Assembly (NCBI GenBank): GCA_029747015.1 | Contig: JAKOGI010000814.1 | Location: 151,001 to 215,000, forward strand | Direction of reading: 5' to 3' | Source of the DNA: Carnegiea gigantea | Taxonomy: Eukaryota; Streptophyta; Magnoliopsida; Caryophyllales; Cactaceae | Length of the DNA: 64,000 bases | Part shown: positions 34,991 through 48,475 of the stretch, one piece after another | Position numbering within the stretch: position 1 is the first letter of the stretch | Layout: each line of letters begins with the position of its first letter | Notes under the pieces: model-generated | Told to the model about the DNA's origin: nothing | The model's input: the letters and a program-made list of their open reading frames with translations, nothing else | The model's database searches: none | Translations under genes and position numbers: made by a program

Positions 34991-36540
34991 GGAACACCTT
35001 CCTAATTGGCTTTCATATTATATTATTAATGAAAATCTATTTTGTGCTAATGACATTATCCTATTTTGTGCTGCAAATAAAAAGACAGTAAACCTTGTTA
35101 TAGAAGTTTTTAATGGTTTCTTAGAATCTTGAGGCCTAAAGGTAAACTTACACAAGTCCCAGCTTGTCACAGGAGCGGTGGAGGAGGAGATAAAATAGAA
35201 AATTTTGAGATGTATAGGCTTCCAGGAAGGAGTGAACACCTTCCTAATTGGCTTTCATATTATATTATTAATGAAAATCTATTTTGTGCTAATGACATTA
35301 TCCTATTTTATGCTGCAAATAAAAAGACAGTAAACCTTGTTATAGAAGTTTTTAATGGTTTCTCAGAATCTTGAGGCTTAAAGGTAAACTTACACAAGTC
35401 CTAGCTTGTCACAAGAGCGGTGGAGAAGGAGATAAAATAGGAAATTTTGAGATGTATAGGCTTCCAGGAAGGAGTGATTCCTTTCTAATATCTTGGAGTC
35501 CCAGTAACACCAAGGAGGTTTTCTAAACTAGATTGCAATGGGCTAATAGAGAATATTACCGCAAAAATAAAGATGTGGCCTTCTAGACATATGTCATATG
35601 CTGGAAGGGTGACACTTATAAATACAATTCTCCTTGGTATCTATGGGTTTTAGCCTGCCATTTTTGTCCTACCCCAGGAGGCAATCAATCAAGTTACCTC
35701 TATGTGTAGGAATTTCTTATGAAGAGCTGACTTTGAGTTCAAAAATGTGCCATATGTGGGATGGGACACAGTAACTAATCCCAAAAAATTTGGTGGATTG
35801 GAATCAAGCATTCGAGGAGTTGGAACACAGCATGTGCAGCAAAGCTTGTTGGGCAATAGCTCAAAAGAAAGACATACTTTGGGTCAAGTGGGTGCATGGA
35901 AAGTACTTGCATAACAAGGATACATGCCACAACATGATGTATGCTGGTATTGGAGGAAATTATACATGGTCAAAGAGCAGTTTAAATGGGGATGTAGAGC
36001 ACCGCAAATATGAAGATGGTCTGCATCTAAAACAAGTTAGTATACCAATTCCATAGCTGATGCAAGAAAACTGGTAGCAACCAACAATGGGCTAGGATGG
36101 TGTTGTCAAGGGTGAAAGTACCAAAGCACTCATTTATCTCTTCGATTTTGATGAATAGGAAACTGCCAGTCAAAGCGAGACTGAACAAATATGGAGCAAC
36201 AGAAGACACCTTATGTCATCTATGCAAACAGGAGGAGGAAACCTTGGAACATTTGCTCTTTATATGTGGCACTGCAGGGTAGGTAAGAGGTGCCCAACAG
36301 TAATGGCTGAGGATAACAATTAAAGCACAAAATCTACAGTAGTTTGTGAGCAAGTGCTTGAATTACAAGTGTGAAAAAGCTCAGAAGGAAGTTATATTTG
36401 CAGCAGTAAATGCCATGGTCTATGGGATATGGCAGGCAAGAAACAAGTGTGTTTTCAATCAGCAAAAGCATGATGTGAGCAAATTGTTTATAACATTAAA
36501 GAAAGTGTTCAACATAGAGTGTTACTCCTAGCTAAGTATT
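34991..36540 (+). pseudogene. L1-type LINE C-terminal part (RT end and zf-RVT)
   Basis: The RT palm appears as C-A-N-D-I-I-L-F (FADD type with the first Asp changed to Asn) near 35044-35070, and again in the duplicate near 35286-35312. Downstream are the RT thumb-like region (MWPSRHMSYAGRVTLINT-like) near 35570-35620, FVLPQEAINQV near 35665-35690, and a zinc-binding domain (zf-RVT) at about 36120-36290: KVPKHSFISSILMNRKLPVK, then C-H-L-C-x9-H-x5-C. The remnant ends near 36540 with no RNase H. A 242-bp tandem duplication shifts the frame. Confidence 0.85.
34992..35477. repeat. 242-bp tandem duplication within the L1 remnant
   Basis: Two adjacent copies (GAACACCTTCCT at 34992 and 35234, ending GGAGTGA at 35235 and 35477) differ at only a handful of bases. 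242 is not a multiple of three, so it breaks the frame. Confidence 0.95.
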
Positions 36541-39500
36541 TTGAGAAACAAAAGAAGTGTATAGACTGGATTTTACAATGAGAGAAGGCTGAGGCCTAAG
36601 CTTATAGCTAGAACTTGGTGCTCATACGTTATATCCCCAAGGGCAGCTTATGCAGTGGAATAGAAAAACACACACCTTCTTTCTAATTAAAGGGGATTTC
36701 AATTGCATTTAATAGTTTATTCTGCTATATGTAACTACATTTGGAAAAATGGACAACTTGGGTAATTAAATTCATTCTCCTCAACAGGATACTAATAGGT
36801 TGCCACTTCTAAATTGCTTAGGTTATTGCTTTTAAAGAGGGATTCAGTGCAAGCTCAGCTAAATGATATTTGAGAAATATAAAAAATCCATATTACAGTG
36901 AATGCTTGTTCAATTTTCTTTACAAATAACCCATACGACAACAAGTTAAATGATCACCATATGCAGACTTAGAAAATGAACAGACTAGTGATCCAAACAT
37001 GTTAATGTGCAAAATACAACTCAACATGCATTAAATGCTTGTTCAATTTTCCAAAAATATAAAAAATCCATATAATAGCAAATGCTTATTCAATTTTCTT
37101 TATAAATAACCGATATAACAACAAGTTAAATGAACACCATGCATATTTAGACCTAGAAAATGAACAGGCCTGTGGTTCAAACATCTTCATGTGCAAACTA
37201 TAACTCAACATACATCAATTGCTTGTTCAATTTTCCAGAAATATAAAAAATCATCAAAAAAATAGAGAAATTCGAAGGCTCCATCTCGGCAGTAAGAAGG
37301 ATAATAGAGACAGAGGGAGAAAGGGAGGTAAGGGGGGAGAGAGAGAGAAAACCATGACTGGAGACTGGAGATTGACCGTTGTTGACTTCACGCGCTGATC
37401 CTCCACCGAGATTCACCAGCGATTGGCACAAAATTACCCATAATTCACCGCAACTGACACATATGAGCCTTACTTTGCACCGGAAAAAGCTTTGTTTCGA
37501 TCAATTAATTGGTTGCTTCACCATTACATAAACCCTAACTTTCCTGGGGAACTATGGGAGTGGGATTGAGGAAGAGATCGTGAGGGGAATGTGTTAGAAG
37601 ACTAAAGATGGAGGAATATGAAAGAGCGGGATTTTATTTGCTGAACTTTTACGCGCTAAATGAAAATAGATTTCCTAAAATTTTATTTGGGCTTCCACGC
37701 TTATTAAGGGTGGGAGTAAAGCCTAATTAAGAAGGCATAACCCCCACACTTAATATGTGTGGATATAGGCATATAGCAAACTTCCACCCTTATAAGGGCG
37801 GGTATGGTTTTCCTATTCTTATTATGCATGGGGCCAATTCTTAGTAGTCAACTCGCTTATTTTTATTGCCACACTTAGCTATAGGTGGTTAAATAAATGT
37901 ATAAGGATGATAAGTTTCTTGTAGTTAATGGAGGTTGGCCTCCATTGCTAGAGCAAGTTAATGATGATTAGAGGTGGATTCTCTACGTATTCTTACTGAT
38001 CGAACTCAACTACTCCTACTCCAACTCATTGAGAGTCAAAAACTCAAACATTGGGTTTTCAAACCCTAAAATGGAGGAGATAGAAAGAGCTTGAAATTTA
38101 CGTTCATGAAGAAAGAGAATAAAAGATTAAGAGTCGATAGGAGAATAGAAGGATGATTTAGAAAGCAAGGCACTAATTTGGATCCATCAACAAACAAAAG
38201 CATGTAAATTTGGGCATTAAACTAGTAAACCAAACTCAACAAAATAAGAACTTGAATGAAAATGAAGATTAAAGAGAGAGAAAGAAAGTAATTGCATCAA
38301 AACTTCATTACCCTTGAAATGTGGCTACAAAATAAAACTAAATCTACCATAATCTCTCGTAAATCCTAAGCTAAACCCTATTCTTAAAACCTAAAAAGTT
38401 GGATGATTATACAGATGGGGGATGGGAGCTTTAAACAGATCCAGAAGCAGCAAATTTGGCATGATCGTGCCTTATGGCGCGGGCTTACCGCGCCAAGTTT
38501 TTGGAATTCTACATAGAAAGGCATGGGTACCCCCTGCCACCTGGCATTTACAGCCCTTGCTGTCAATACTGCCAGTCCATGCTAAATTTTTGCATTATTC
38601 TTCTTCTTGTTTTTACCACAATTTTTGTACTTTTTGATCTGGTCTTGCTTCATGGTTATCACATGTTATCCTCCAAGGTTTTTCGAGTTAACGAGCCCAA
38701 CATTTGGCATACTTTGCACCGATTATTTACCATTTGAGCAATTTTCTTTGTTACCTACAAAACCAACAAAACACTAATAAACAACCTAATTTGCTAATTA
38801 TTTGAGCTAAATCTAGATAGAATGAGGTGTAAATTCACGAGTATCTCGCCTGAACAAATACCCTACACTAAAACTTTGCTCATCCTCAGGCAAAACAAAC
38901 TAAACTAGCTAAAAAGAAATGAAAAATAAGAAAAAGAAAATCCTAACTAACTTTCGTAGAGATCACAGTTGCATTTAGCGTATATAACAAGCTCTTTAAA
39001 CCCCTTGATTTCTCAAGTGGACGAGTTAGGTCTCACAATAGTTTTCATGTGGAATACCCATAAAAATCTCTTCAAAGACAATGGAAAATTTTTTTTGGTT
39101 TTTTAAAAACAGGATCCTATATACAAATAATAGAGAAATTATGTATATGATTTAGGCAATCGCATTACCCTAGTAACGAAATCACCAAATTATATATAAC
39201 TAGAATGTATAATCAAAAGATATCTAAGTCTCAAGAAGCACCCTAACTCCATTTTTCATCCCACACAATAATATGCAATAATATGTACACCTTTGTGCAT
39301 GTGTAAATATGCATCAATCCTTATAAATCAAGCTGATAACAATGACATGGTCCTCATTTCCTTGCCTAATCGACTACCTTACACCATTTTTTTCCCATTT
39401 CTTCTCTTTTTTTCAAGAATAATACCCACTTGACCTGTAAATATTTGGACCTTTTCTAAAAAAGGAATTTTATTAGATTGTACAAAACACTTAGTTCATT

Positions 39501-40400
39501 ACCCAAATAGAGATGTATAATCAAATAAAATAGCACATGTTCAACCTACTTAAAGATATGAAATAAAGATCGTAACTTTGAACATTGGTACTTGGGTTTT
39601 TATTCACATTTAAGGCTTTTTGTTCATTATTTTTTTCTCTTTTTTTGCATTTTTCAAGAGTTTAGAAGGTAGCTGATACAACAAAAAGTTCACATGCCAA
39701 TTTAACAACAAGATCCAAAGAATTGATGAAAACGTGAGCAAAATAGGCACAAAATCACACATAAGAGGTGGGATTATTATGAAAAACTCAAATCTCATCC
39801 TCAACTAGACATTTTATCAGGAAAATTTGATCTACATATAACTCAATAACTTAGCAACATGAGATTAAAACTAGCTAAGAAAGCACACAAATCCTCAAAT
39901 AAAAAAAATCTTTATGATTTTGAAAATTTTCAAAAAAATATATACAAATGGGCGCCTCACCCCAATCCTAAAACTAAACAATGTTCTCATTACGGAAACT
40001 TAGGCGCCAAAAAGCAATCACATAAGTAATCCAACTACAAAACCAACAACTCGAATCCACCAAATATATCAAACCTATGACACCACCAACAAGCACAAAA
40101 CCAAACAACACTAACAAATATTCACAACAAAAAACACGCCACCTACAAACACACATAAAACAAAACACACAAATCAAACAAGGGTGATCATAGCCATCAC
40201 GGCTCAACAAATACCAAATTTCTTCTCAAAATTGATCATCCACACAATTACAATCCGAATATCCAAAACTACATACAAAAAGAAATAAAGAAAAGAAAAA
40301 GAAAAAAAGTTAGAATGATCATACCAGGTTAGGTGTTACGCGCACCTAAACTATGCCTCACTAAGATGTACTACAAGAGGCTCAACGAGCACCAGCCACT
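36541..40400. other. Long non-coding stretch
   Basis: No gene is supported. It holds the triplicated 180-bp repeat at 36875-37250 (separate entry) and a GA-rich patch near 37310-37350. Around 38470-38510 is a GC-rich stretch with the palindrome GGCGCGGGC/ACCGCGCC. Long AT-rich parts with poly-A tracts fill 38750-40330. Part of it may be decayed leader or LTR of the gypsy gag remnant to the right. Confidence 0.5.
36875..37250. repeat. Tandem repeat of about 180-184 bp, two copies plus a start
   Basis: AAATATAAAAAATC words start at 36875, 37055 and 37239. Between them the same blocks recur: AATGCTTGTTCAATTTT, ACAACAAGTTAAATGA, GAAAATGAACAG, ACAACTCAACAT. Divergence is moderate. The unit length is in the range of plant satellites, but only two units are present. 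Confidence 0.88.
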
Positions 40401-40403
40401 CTG

Positions 40404-41960
40404 TTAAATTACCACGTTGCTACTTGTATCAATCCCCACCAAAGATCTTAGTAGCTTATCAAATAAACTTAAACAATCCTCAAAAAAGTTAAAATCATTA
40501 GTAACAAGGAGAATGTTCCCATGAAAGGACATCACCAAAATAGAAGTGAGAACTCTCTTGAGTTTATCAAAGCTTTGGACCCAATCATAAGAGTTACACA
40601 TATGCCCAACACCACTCAATGTAGATAAGGGCCTAAAAATCTCAGAAAAAGTATGAATGAACAAACTAGGCTTGAATCCTAAATCCCTACCCTATAGCCA
40701 TGCCAAGCTCATGAGTTCAGTCTAAATTAGGGGCATAAATCATGCAAATGTGAGACTCAGGGAAGGTGGACATTGAGGTATCCATGAAAGAAGGAGATGA
40801 TGGCGTATAAGGGGCTAAGACAATAGAAGTCAGGAGGCCCTTAGGACAAAACTCAATGAGGGTTACATCAACACACTCCATATAAGAAGGTGTGACCCTA
40901 ACACACTTTTCAACACAAGGCTCCTTCAAAGCAGTCTCTTCAACTATTCCTCCTCAACAAAAATGTCCTTAGAAACCATATCATGTCATGTTCAAGACCA
41001 TAACTAGCCTTAACCACTAGTTTCTCATTCTCATCATTCTCTCCCAAAGGGTCTAAAAGAATAGTTGCATCATCAAAAACCATATCGCATATAAGAGCAT
41101 CCCTAGCCTTAAGATGATGGTTGATCACTAGGGCTTGCAATAAAGGACCACTCACGCCCTCAAAAGATATTTGATTAAAAGGGTGAGAGTATGAGCTAAC
41201 ACCATAGTCCAAGAGAAAATAATAAGAACAAGAGGAAAGAATGTAATCATGAGGCTCAGGTGCTTGAAAAAGGGAAACGTCAAGTTGATGCTCACAATGA
41301 AGTGTGGTATCCTTCGAAGCGACAAAGTCATTAGGTGGCTCACCCTCATTGTCCATAAAAATCTTAGTTGCAATACTAGGGGCTTCCCTAATTCTCTCCC
41401 ACTTATATGTCTTATCACTTAAATCCTCAAGAAAGTCCCCAGCTGCATTAGCATTCTTACCAAAAAAAAAAAAAAAAAAACTCTCCTCCATACATAGATT
41501 CAAACATTATCCTAGTACTTACATTCAACCCCTCATAAATAATTTGGCACAAGTTCTATTCTATAAACGATGGTAAGGGCATTGAGTGAGCAACTCCTTA
41601 AACCCATTCATATAATTCTAAAAAGGCTCACATTCAAGTAGGACACAAGAGACAATTTCATTCCTATGCCTAATGGTTTTACTCGTGGGAAAGTACCTAT
41701 TAAAGAAGATATCAAAAAAAGAATCCCAAGATTTAATAGAACCAACCTAAAGACTATACATTCATCTCTTAGCATTATCTTTGAGAGCAAAGGGAATGAA
41801 TGGCATCCTCACAACATTGTTTGGTACCCTAGGCATGTGAACCAATGAACATACCTCCTCAAACTCACGAATAAATAGATAAGTATATTCAAAACCCGAG
41901 AACTTGGGGAGCATGCCGACATAATCCCAGTTAAGCTTAAATATCACATCCTTAGGAATA
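40404..41960 (-). pseudogene. Ty3/gypsy gag remnant
   Basis: On the minus strand, about 41700-41950 gives KLNWDYVGMLPKFSGFEYTY, IREFEEVCSLVHMPRVPNNV and RMPFIPFALKDNAKRWMYSL, then W-D-S-F-F-D-I-F-F-N-R-Y-F-P. This is the Retrotrans_gag capsid domain of Athila-like gypsy elements. It continues near 41400-41600 (LLTQCPYH, FLEDLSDKTYKWERIRE) after a Phe run encoded by an A19 tract at 41462-41480. Downstream to 40404 the frame 40940-41503 has no known domain. No RT or LTR partner is visible, so this is a fragment. Confidence 0.78.
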
Positions 41961-42879
41961 GGAGGGAGGTCAAAACATAATTGAGGGGAAGTTCATGAAG
42001 GATAGAAGTGATCCCTTAATAAACATGGCAGGTCGGGTTCCAGTCTTTCAAGAATGGGCTCAACAAGTTTAGTGGACTTGTGCTCAACATTAACCACATT
42101 TGTTCCCTCAAAATTTTCAAGCCCACCATTAACATCCAATGAGCCACAACTTTTTGGTTTTCAAATTTTTTTCAATTTTTTGGGATTTTTATCATTTTCT
42201 TATTTTTTGTGTTTTTTAATATCATCCAAATAAGTAGTTACACTATATCTCACGAAGAAAAATAAATAAAAAATAAAAGAGGTGGCATGTCGGTCGATGG
42301 TGAGGCGGTGGGGTGAGGGGTGGGTGTAGCAGTGGTGGTTATAGTGGCCTACAGGCAGTGTCGGCAGTGCGTGGATAGGCATGAGGTAAAGAGACGGAGT
42401 GAGAGAGCAAGGTTGAGCCCTTGTTTGTGTTTTTTTTTTTCTTTTTGGGGATTTCTAAATCAACCTTATGCTCGCCTTTCAACCTAACTTCCCAAGATTA
42501 GAATCTTACTCCTTTTCCTTTGCCAAATTAATTTAATTTGGGCTTATCCAAAATTTTCTTTTTGCACATGGTTACACAATTGACCATACATTTAGCATAT
42601 GTTTAGATAAAGAATTTATTCACTTTCGTTAATTATTAAGAAATTAGTATGGCTTGGTAAATTCCCCATTACTTGGGTGCAAACGCATATTTTAACATAA
42701 TTATTTGCTTTTACATGTGCTTTAAAGAAAATTCTATGATAGCTTGATTCCTCAAATTGAGCATTCTCCTCACTAATAAAATGCACGGCTCATGCTCTGG
42801 TTAATATCTTAATTATATGACTAATGTAAGAATTAAATTAATTAAATGTAAATAAGTAATGGGGTGTCGCACTGGGGTC
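41961..42879. other. Non-coding, nothing recognised
   Basis: It includes a G-rich stretch near 42300-42360 and AT-rich sequence. No protein or structured repeat is seen. Confidence 0.5.
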
Positions 42880-44724
42880 CTTGATTCCATCCAAATTACC
42901 ATCCATCTGGAACAAAACCTCACCAAAATGGGTTTTCCAGTAATAGATACGTCACAATGGTAGTATTTAAGGATAGAGAAAAACCTTGGCTTTTCTTGGC
43001 TATCTGTGCAAGTCCATAAGAACAACAATGTGATAACCTTTGCTCATATTTATCCAGTTTTGCTCAAAATAGTACCACCCCATGGTTGCTTGCTCAAGAT
43101 TTCAGCCAAACTAATAGCATGGAGAAGGGCCCTATAAACAGTGTGATCAATTCAATTACTGGATTGAAAATAATGGTTTGTTTGACTTGGGATTTTCAGA
43201 GCCAGCTTTCAAATGGAATAGGGGGAGGATCCCAGAGTCTCATAAATCCAAGAAATGCTCTTTATAATCGTGAATAGACAGTCCAATTTGAGGAGGCAGA
43301 GGTCCTCTACCACCTCCAAAATAACTTCGATCATTGCCAACACCTTATACCTCCACTTGGTTTCACCTTTATTCAAGTTGTGCATCATCCTGTTCAGTTT
43401 CCTGCTGCATCACTCACCCATGAAATTTTTATTTTTTTTTTTATGATTTCTCTCGAGCTAGTTGGAAACAAAATGTCCCTCAATGCCCTCACTTTAGAAT
43501 GTAGCATAGAACTTGCATGGATGGAACAAGTCAGTATCCGATAATCTGTTCCACCACAAAAAAGATACATGTACTCATCCTGGGGGCATTCAAATAAGTC
43601 TTACTACTAGTCCCAACTATTTTCTCACCAAGTTGGATGCCAAACTCTGCAAAGAATTAGATGATATCCTAGGCCAAATCGAACTCTTGTCATTCCAAAA
43701 ATTAGAGTTGAGGCCATAAATGATTATTATAACACACGGTATTGTCATGTATGCTAGTGTATTGTTAGACGATGAATCAACCTTATTGAATCACTGCAGA
43801 ATCCTCAAGGGGATTGGGTATGGGACTGTGAAGAACCCAAGTCCATGGTTCGTAGCCATCTCCTTGACCTGTACACTAATGCTAATGCAAACTGCCAGTC
43901 TTTCATGTTTCTCAGGGACAGCTTTCCTTTGCTTATAGGGGATGAATGGCAACCTTTGTAATGTGATTTCACTGGAGCAAAAGTTGGGCAAGCTACCTTT
44001 GAAATGGGCGCCCAGAAAGCCCCAGAGTTGGATGGTTTTTCGGCTCTATTCCATAAAAAGTTCTGGATTTAGTGGGTGTAAAAATTATTGCCCTTCTAGT
44101 TAATATTTTGATTGTAGGTTCATTCCCGAAATAGCTCAATGAGATTCTTATGCTCATTCTCAAACTAGAGAACCCAAACAGTATTAATATTACTCAAGTA
44201 AGACCCATAGGCCTTTGCAATGTTTCTTACAATGCAATCTCAAGCCATTGTTAATAAGCTCCAGCTGATTCGGGACAAACTTGTGGCACCCACTCGAAAG
44301 CAGTTTTGTTCTGGGGTGGCAAATCTCTAACAATATCATCATAGTCCAGGGGATACTCCACATGATGAGACGTAAGCAAGGCAAGACTGGGCATATGGCC
44401 ATAAAAACCAACCTTGAAAATGCCTATGATCGCATTGATGGGCCCTTTTTTTGTGAAATGCCAATGGATATGCGGCTGCCATAGAGACTTATATAAGTGA
44501 TCGAAAACTGTGTCTCACTCATGACATTTAATGTTTATAGAATGGAGCCAAAACAGAAAATTTTGTGCCTTCAAGGGGTGTCCGTTAAGGAGACCCCTAA
44601 TCGCCGTACCTTTTTATTCTCTATATGGAACAGTATGGACAACTTCTTGAGGAAACTATGGTCCATGGTGCATGGAAACCTGTCGTTGCAAGCTGAGAAG
44701 GACCTTCCCTATCTAAGTTTTCTT

Positions 44725-44757
<33 letters not shown>

Positions 44758-46780
44758 GGATGATATGATTTTGTTTGGTAAAGCTAGCTGAGAACAAAAA
44801 CATGTGATCGAAAGCATTTTGAGTTGATTTTATTATGCGTTTGGTCAAAAAGTGTCATTCAACAAATCCCTAGTATTCTTCTCAAAGAATACTGAATCTA
44901 ATTTGCCGCATGCAATTGAGGTTTTGGTATCTGGAAAACTGATGATTTGGGTTGTTACTTGGACAGGCCAACCACAAATGGAAGAGTTACCTGACAAACT
45001 CTTAAGCATGTTACACAGTGCATCATGGGATAGAACTACCGTCATTATGCATGGTTGGCATAACAACTCTTGTGCAATCGACAATCTTTACCATTCCCTA
45101 TTACTGCATGCCAACAGCAAGGCTCCCTCACATCCTTTATAATGAGATTAGCCGCTGTACCCAAAATTTTCTTTAAGGTGGCAACAAGAAGCATCGGAGG
45201 ATTCACAATGTAGCTTGAAACCAAATTACCAAAAGTAAGGATAGGGGTGAATTTGGCCCATGTTCAATGAGTGCAGTGAACTGAGCCTCTTCTTTCTAAA
45301 CTTGGTTGGAGAGTACTCACCGAAAAAAATGTGATCTCGAGCCCTTAGAGCAAAATATTGCAATGGTTAATGTGATCTCGACATGGGCACCCCACACCAT
45401 GATGCCTCTAATGCTTGGTAAGGGTATCGTGGAAAGCTTAAGTTTGTTCAATAAGAAGCTCGAATTGAAGTCAGTAATTGGCAGAATACACATCTTTAAG
45501 AGAATAATGGGCCTTGAACAAACCTTTGTGTCCGCTTGCTTCTAGGGATATCCCTAGCAATATTTAGAATATTGTTATCCATGAGCTTTATGACCTGAAT
45601 TCTGGTTGGAGATGGGAACCTTTGGCACATGTCTACCTGATGATGCACTCAAGGCTATTGCATCTTACTCGTTATCCTCAGGGCAAATAACGAAGATCAA
45701 CTAGTTTGGGACTCTCCTAGTCATGGTAATTTCACTACTAAATATGCACTATCCTTGCTTTGTGAGGACACTCCTAAAGATGATGACCCGATTTGGCAAT
45801 TGCTTTGGCATGTTCTTACCCCTCAGTGCATAAAATCTTTCTTGTGGCTTATGATTCATGGAAGGCGCATGAAGAAGGTGAATAGATTCGCACAGGGCCT
45901 GGCTTCTTCCCCTTGTTCTCTAACATGTCCAAATGTGGAGGAAAGCACCCTGCATCTTATGTGCAATTGCTCTCAAGCTGGAAACATCTAGTTGAGGTTT
46001 GCTCACCATAGTAAACAAACCAATTTCTCTGTCTTTCCTTTCCATACTCGGACAACTTAAATCTTGATTCACCTCACGGGTTGAGTGACAATTGACACCT
46101 GGCCAACCTTATTTACTGTCATGGTGTGGTGGTTATGGAAGTCGAGAAACAAAACTTGCTTTGATAATCCTAATTTTATTCCCTATGATCCTTGGTTTTG
46201 GATTCATACCTACTTAATGGTTCACGCCCTTTGACTGAACACCCCATCAGATGGCTTGCTCCTCCTTTCGACTGGATTAAATTTAACATTGATGGGGCAT
46301 CTCCAAGGTACCTCGATTCAATGGGTAGAGTTGGGTATTTCGTGGACATTTGTGCAACCAGATGCATGGGTTTTCTTGCAATTTGGGTGTGTGCACTTCA
46401 GTTAAAGTTGAGCTATTGGCATTATTGCATGGTCGAAGGTTAGCTTGGAGCTTTGGTTTCAAAAGAATCATAGTACACTTAGATTCTTAAGTGGTCATGA
46501 ACAAAATGAAGGCTCCAGTCAAACTCAATCATCTATATTTCTTCGTTATGAAAGAATGACAGCATCTTGTTCTCTGTCCTGATTGCAAGGTTACCGTGGA
46601 GCACTAGCAAACCAACTAGCCAATATTGGAACCGATCAAACCCAACCTCTCGCTATTTTTTATTATCCTCTTCAAACTGTGAGAGCTATTGTTTTCGAAG
46701 ATAGTTGTGATGTATCTTGGCTCGCTTTCTCTGTAATTCTTAATTATATTTAGGGCTTGGCCCCCGTGCACCGAAAAAAC
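42880..46780 (+). pseudogene. L1-type LINE ORF2 remnant with RNase H
   Basis: The domains appear in the plant L1 order. The endonuclease (EEP) spans about 42900-43300, with PWLLAQDFSQTNSMEKGP near 43080 and the altered NGLFDLGFSEPAFKW block near 43165-43215. RT spans about 44150-45160, with QISNNIIIVQGILHMMRRK near 44330 and MAIKTNLENAYDR near 44395, then (A)DDMILF at about 44758. The zf-RVT region is at 45740-45990 (SFLWLMIHGRRMKKVNRFAQ). RNase H is at about 46255-46700 (KFNIDGASPRYLDSMGRVGY). It ends at about 46780 after the common plant L1 tail L-G-L-G-P-x-A-P. It has many stops and frameshifts and does not encode working proteins. Confidence 0.87.
44727..44755. repeat. T29 homopolymer inside the LINE RT
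   Basis: 29 consecutive T lie directly before the catalytic A-D-D-M codons of the L1 RT and encode a Phe run in place of normal sequence. Confidence 0.95.
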
Positions 46781-47492
46781 ATTATTAGTGAAAAAAGTAC
46801 TATGCGTGTAATTTTATGAATATAAAAAATTGTAAATAATATGGTGAGTTTACACAATGTATCACTACCAAAGTCCTTCCACTATTCAATCCCATAGTTT
46901 ATTTCTTGTTTTGGTATCTTTACGCTCATGCAAGAAACTTTATATGTGCCTTGTACCGGGGCGATTATCTTGTTCATAACTAGAATATCAGGAACAAATA
47001 AATGAGTACTAAAATTTATAAAGTATAATATTCATTTTTGTTTGGGGTCTTGGTGATATATAGAATGATGATAACTAATGTCATATTATACCCATGCATT
47101 ACATGGGCATGTGTTTCAGATCTGTCCAACAATTCTATGTGAATTACAATGATTTTAGAAATCAATTTATACTTGTAAAAATTATTTTCAATACATCTAA
47201 AATCAAAATATTGATTATCTGAGAGGAAAATAATGTATAATCCAATGTATATATGTATAAAGGGAAGAACAACTTATGGTGTATAATTTTTGTTTTTTCC
47301 ATTTTATCCTTCTTTAAGAAGAAGTTATAGGGTCAAACTAGTCACAATTTATACTTTATTGAAAATACATAAGAAACTAAAATAACCCATATAAATAAGA
47401 GTTCTTTCCCCTTAAATTTATCCCTATATGGCACTACCCTTTAAATTTCAAATTATCTATAAATAGCAAACCAGTGAATCATGACCCTCTAT
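46781..47492. other. AT-rich spacer, nothing recognised
   Basis: This lies between the 3' end of the L1 remnant and the 3' end of the RTE remnant. There are no genes. Confidence 0.5.
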
Positions 47493-48475
47493 CCAACAAC
47501 AGAACAACAATCACTCTCAGTATGGGTCTCACTTGCACGGAGTCTAGGCAGATTCAAATATAAATGACCTTACCCATAGAGGTTGATTCCAATTAATAGA
47601 CCCACTAAATGAATTTTGACAAAACATATTAAAGTTGAAGGGAGCAAAAACAACCAAACTAACAACCAGTAACAATATAAATTATACAGATAGGTTCTGC
47701 CCAATAAATAATTAACTCGAAGTTATAAAATACAAAGTATTAATAAGCTCAGGAATATTACTAGACACATTCACTCGAAGCGCGTGATATGTAATAGCCC
47801 AAACCACACATCCATATTTCCTATGCCATCGGGATCTAAGGGATGGAGGAGTAACATGGTATCTAAGTCTAGTCTCTCTTATCTTGAGTCATGTCCACTA
47901 TCTCATATCTTGAGTCATGTCCTCCATTAATCCCAAATTCTTCAAATCGTCCCTAATCACTTTGTTCTAACTCTTTCTAGGTCTGTCTCGATCCCTTCCA
48001 CACTCCGAAAGCGTAATCCTTTCACACCTCCTCCCTATGGCACCCACACCCTCCTCTTTACATGACCAAACCATTTAAATATAGTCTCTTTTATCTTATC
48101 CTCTATGGATGTCACTCCTACTTTATCTCTAATTATTATATTCTTGATCCTATCCAACTTGATGTATCTACATATCCAATGAATCATCCTCATCTCATCA
48201 ACCATCCTCCTTTGGACTTAAGTCTTCTTGATTGGCCAACACTTTTGCGCCATACAATAAGGTTGTTCTAATAGCTATATAATACATGCTCCCTTTCAAC
48301 CTTAGTGGGATCTTCTTGTCACACAACATATTTGAAACATTCTTCAATTTTTGTCATCTGACCTTTATTCGATGCTTTGTTAATATCTTCTTTTTCTTGA
48401 ATGATCAAGCCCAATTATGTGAACTTTTCAACCCTTGGTAAGGCCATATCCCCTATGGACACCTCATCTTCTCAT
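47493..48475 (-). pseudogene. Second RTE-type LINE tail
   Basis: On the minus strand, the complement of about 48030-48100 gives K-E-T-I-F-K-W-F-G-H-V-K-R-R, and the complement of about 48240-48430 matches the 33.9-34.2 kb RTE block (K-K-I-P-L-R-L-K-G, then ...V-K-K-F-...L-G). The plus-strand left end carries AACAACAGAACAACAATC, the tail repeat of RTE LINEs. It is shorter and more decayed than the 33-kb copy and lacks the FADD motif. Confidence 0.78.

Noticed and set aside
40940..41503. A separate gene from the 187-codon minus-strand frame
   Set aside because: It continues directly from a gypsy gag capsid domain through an A19 tract. It is most likely the downstream part of the same retroelement frame, with no independent domain.
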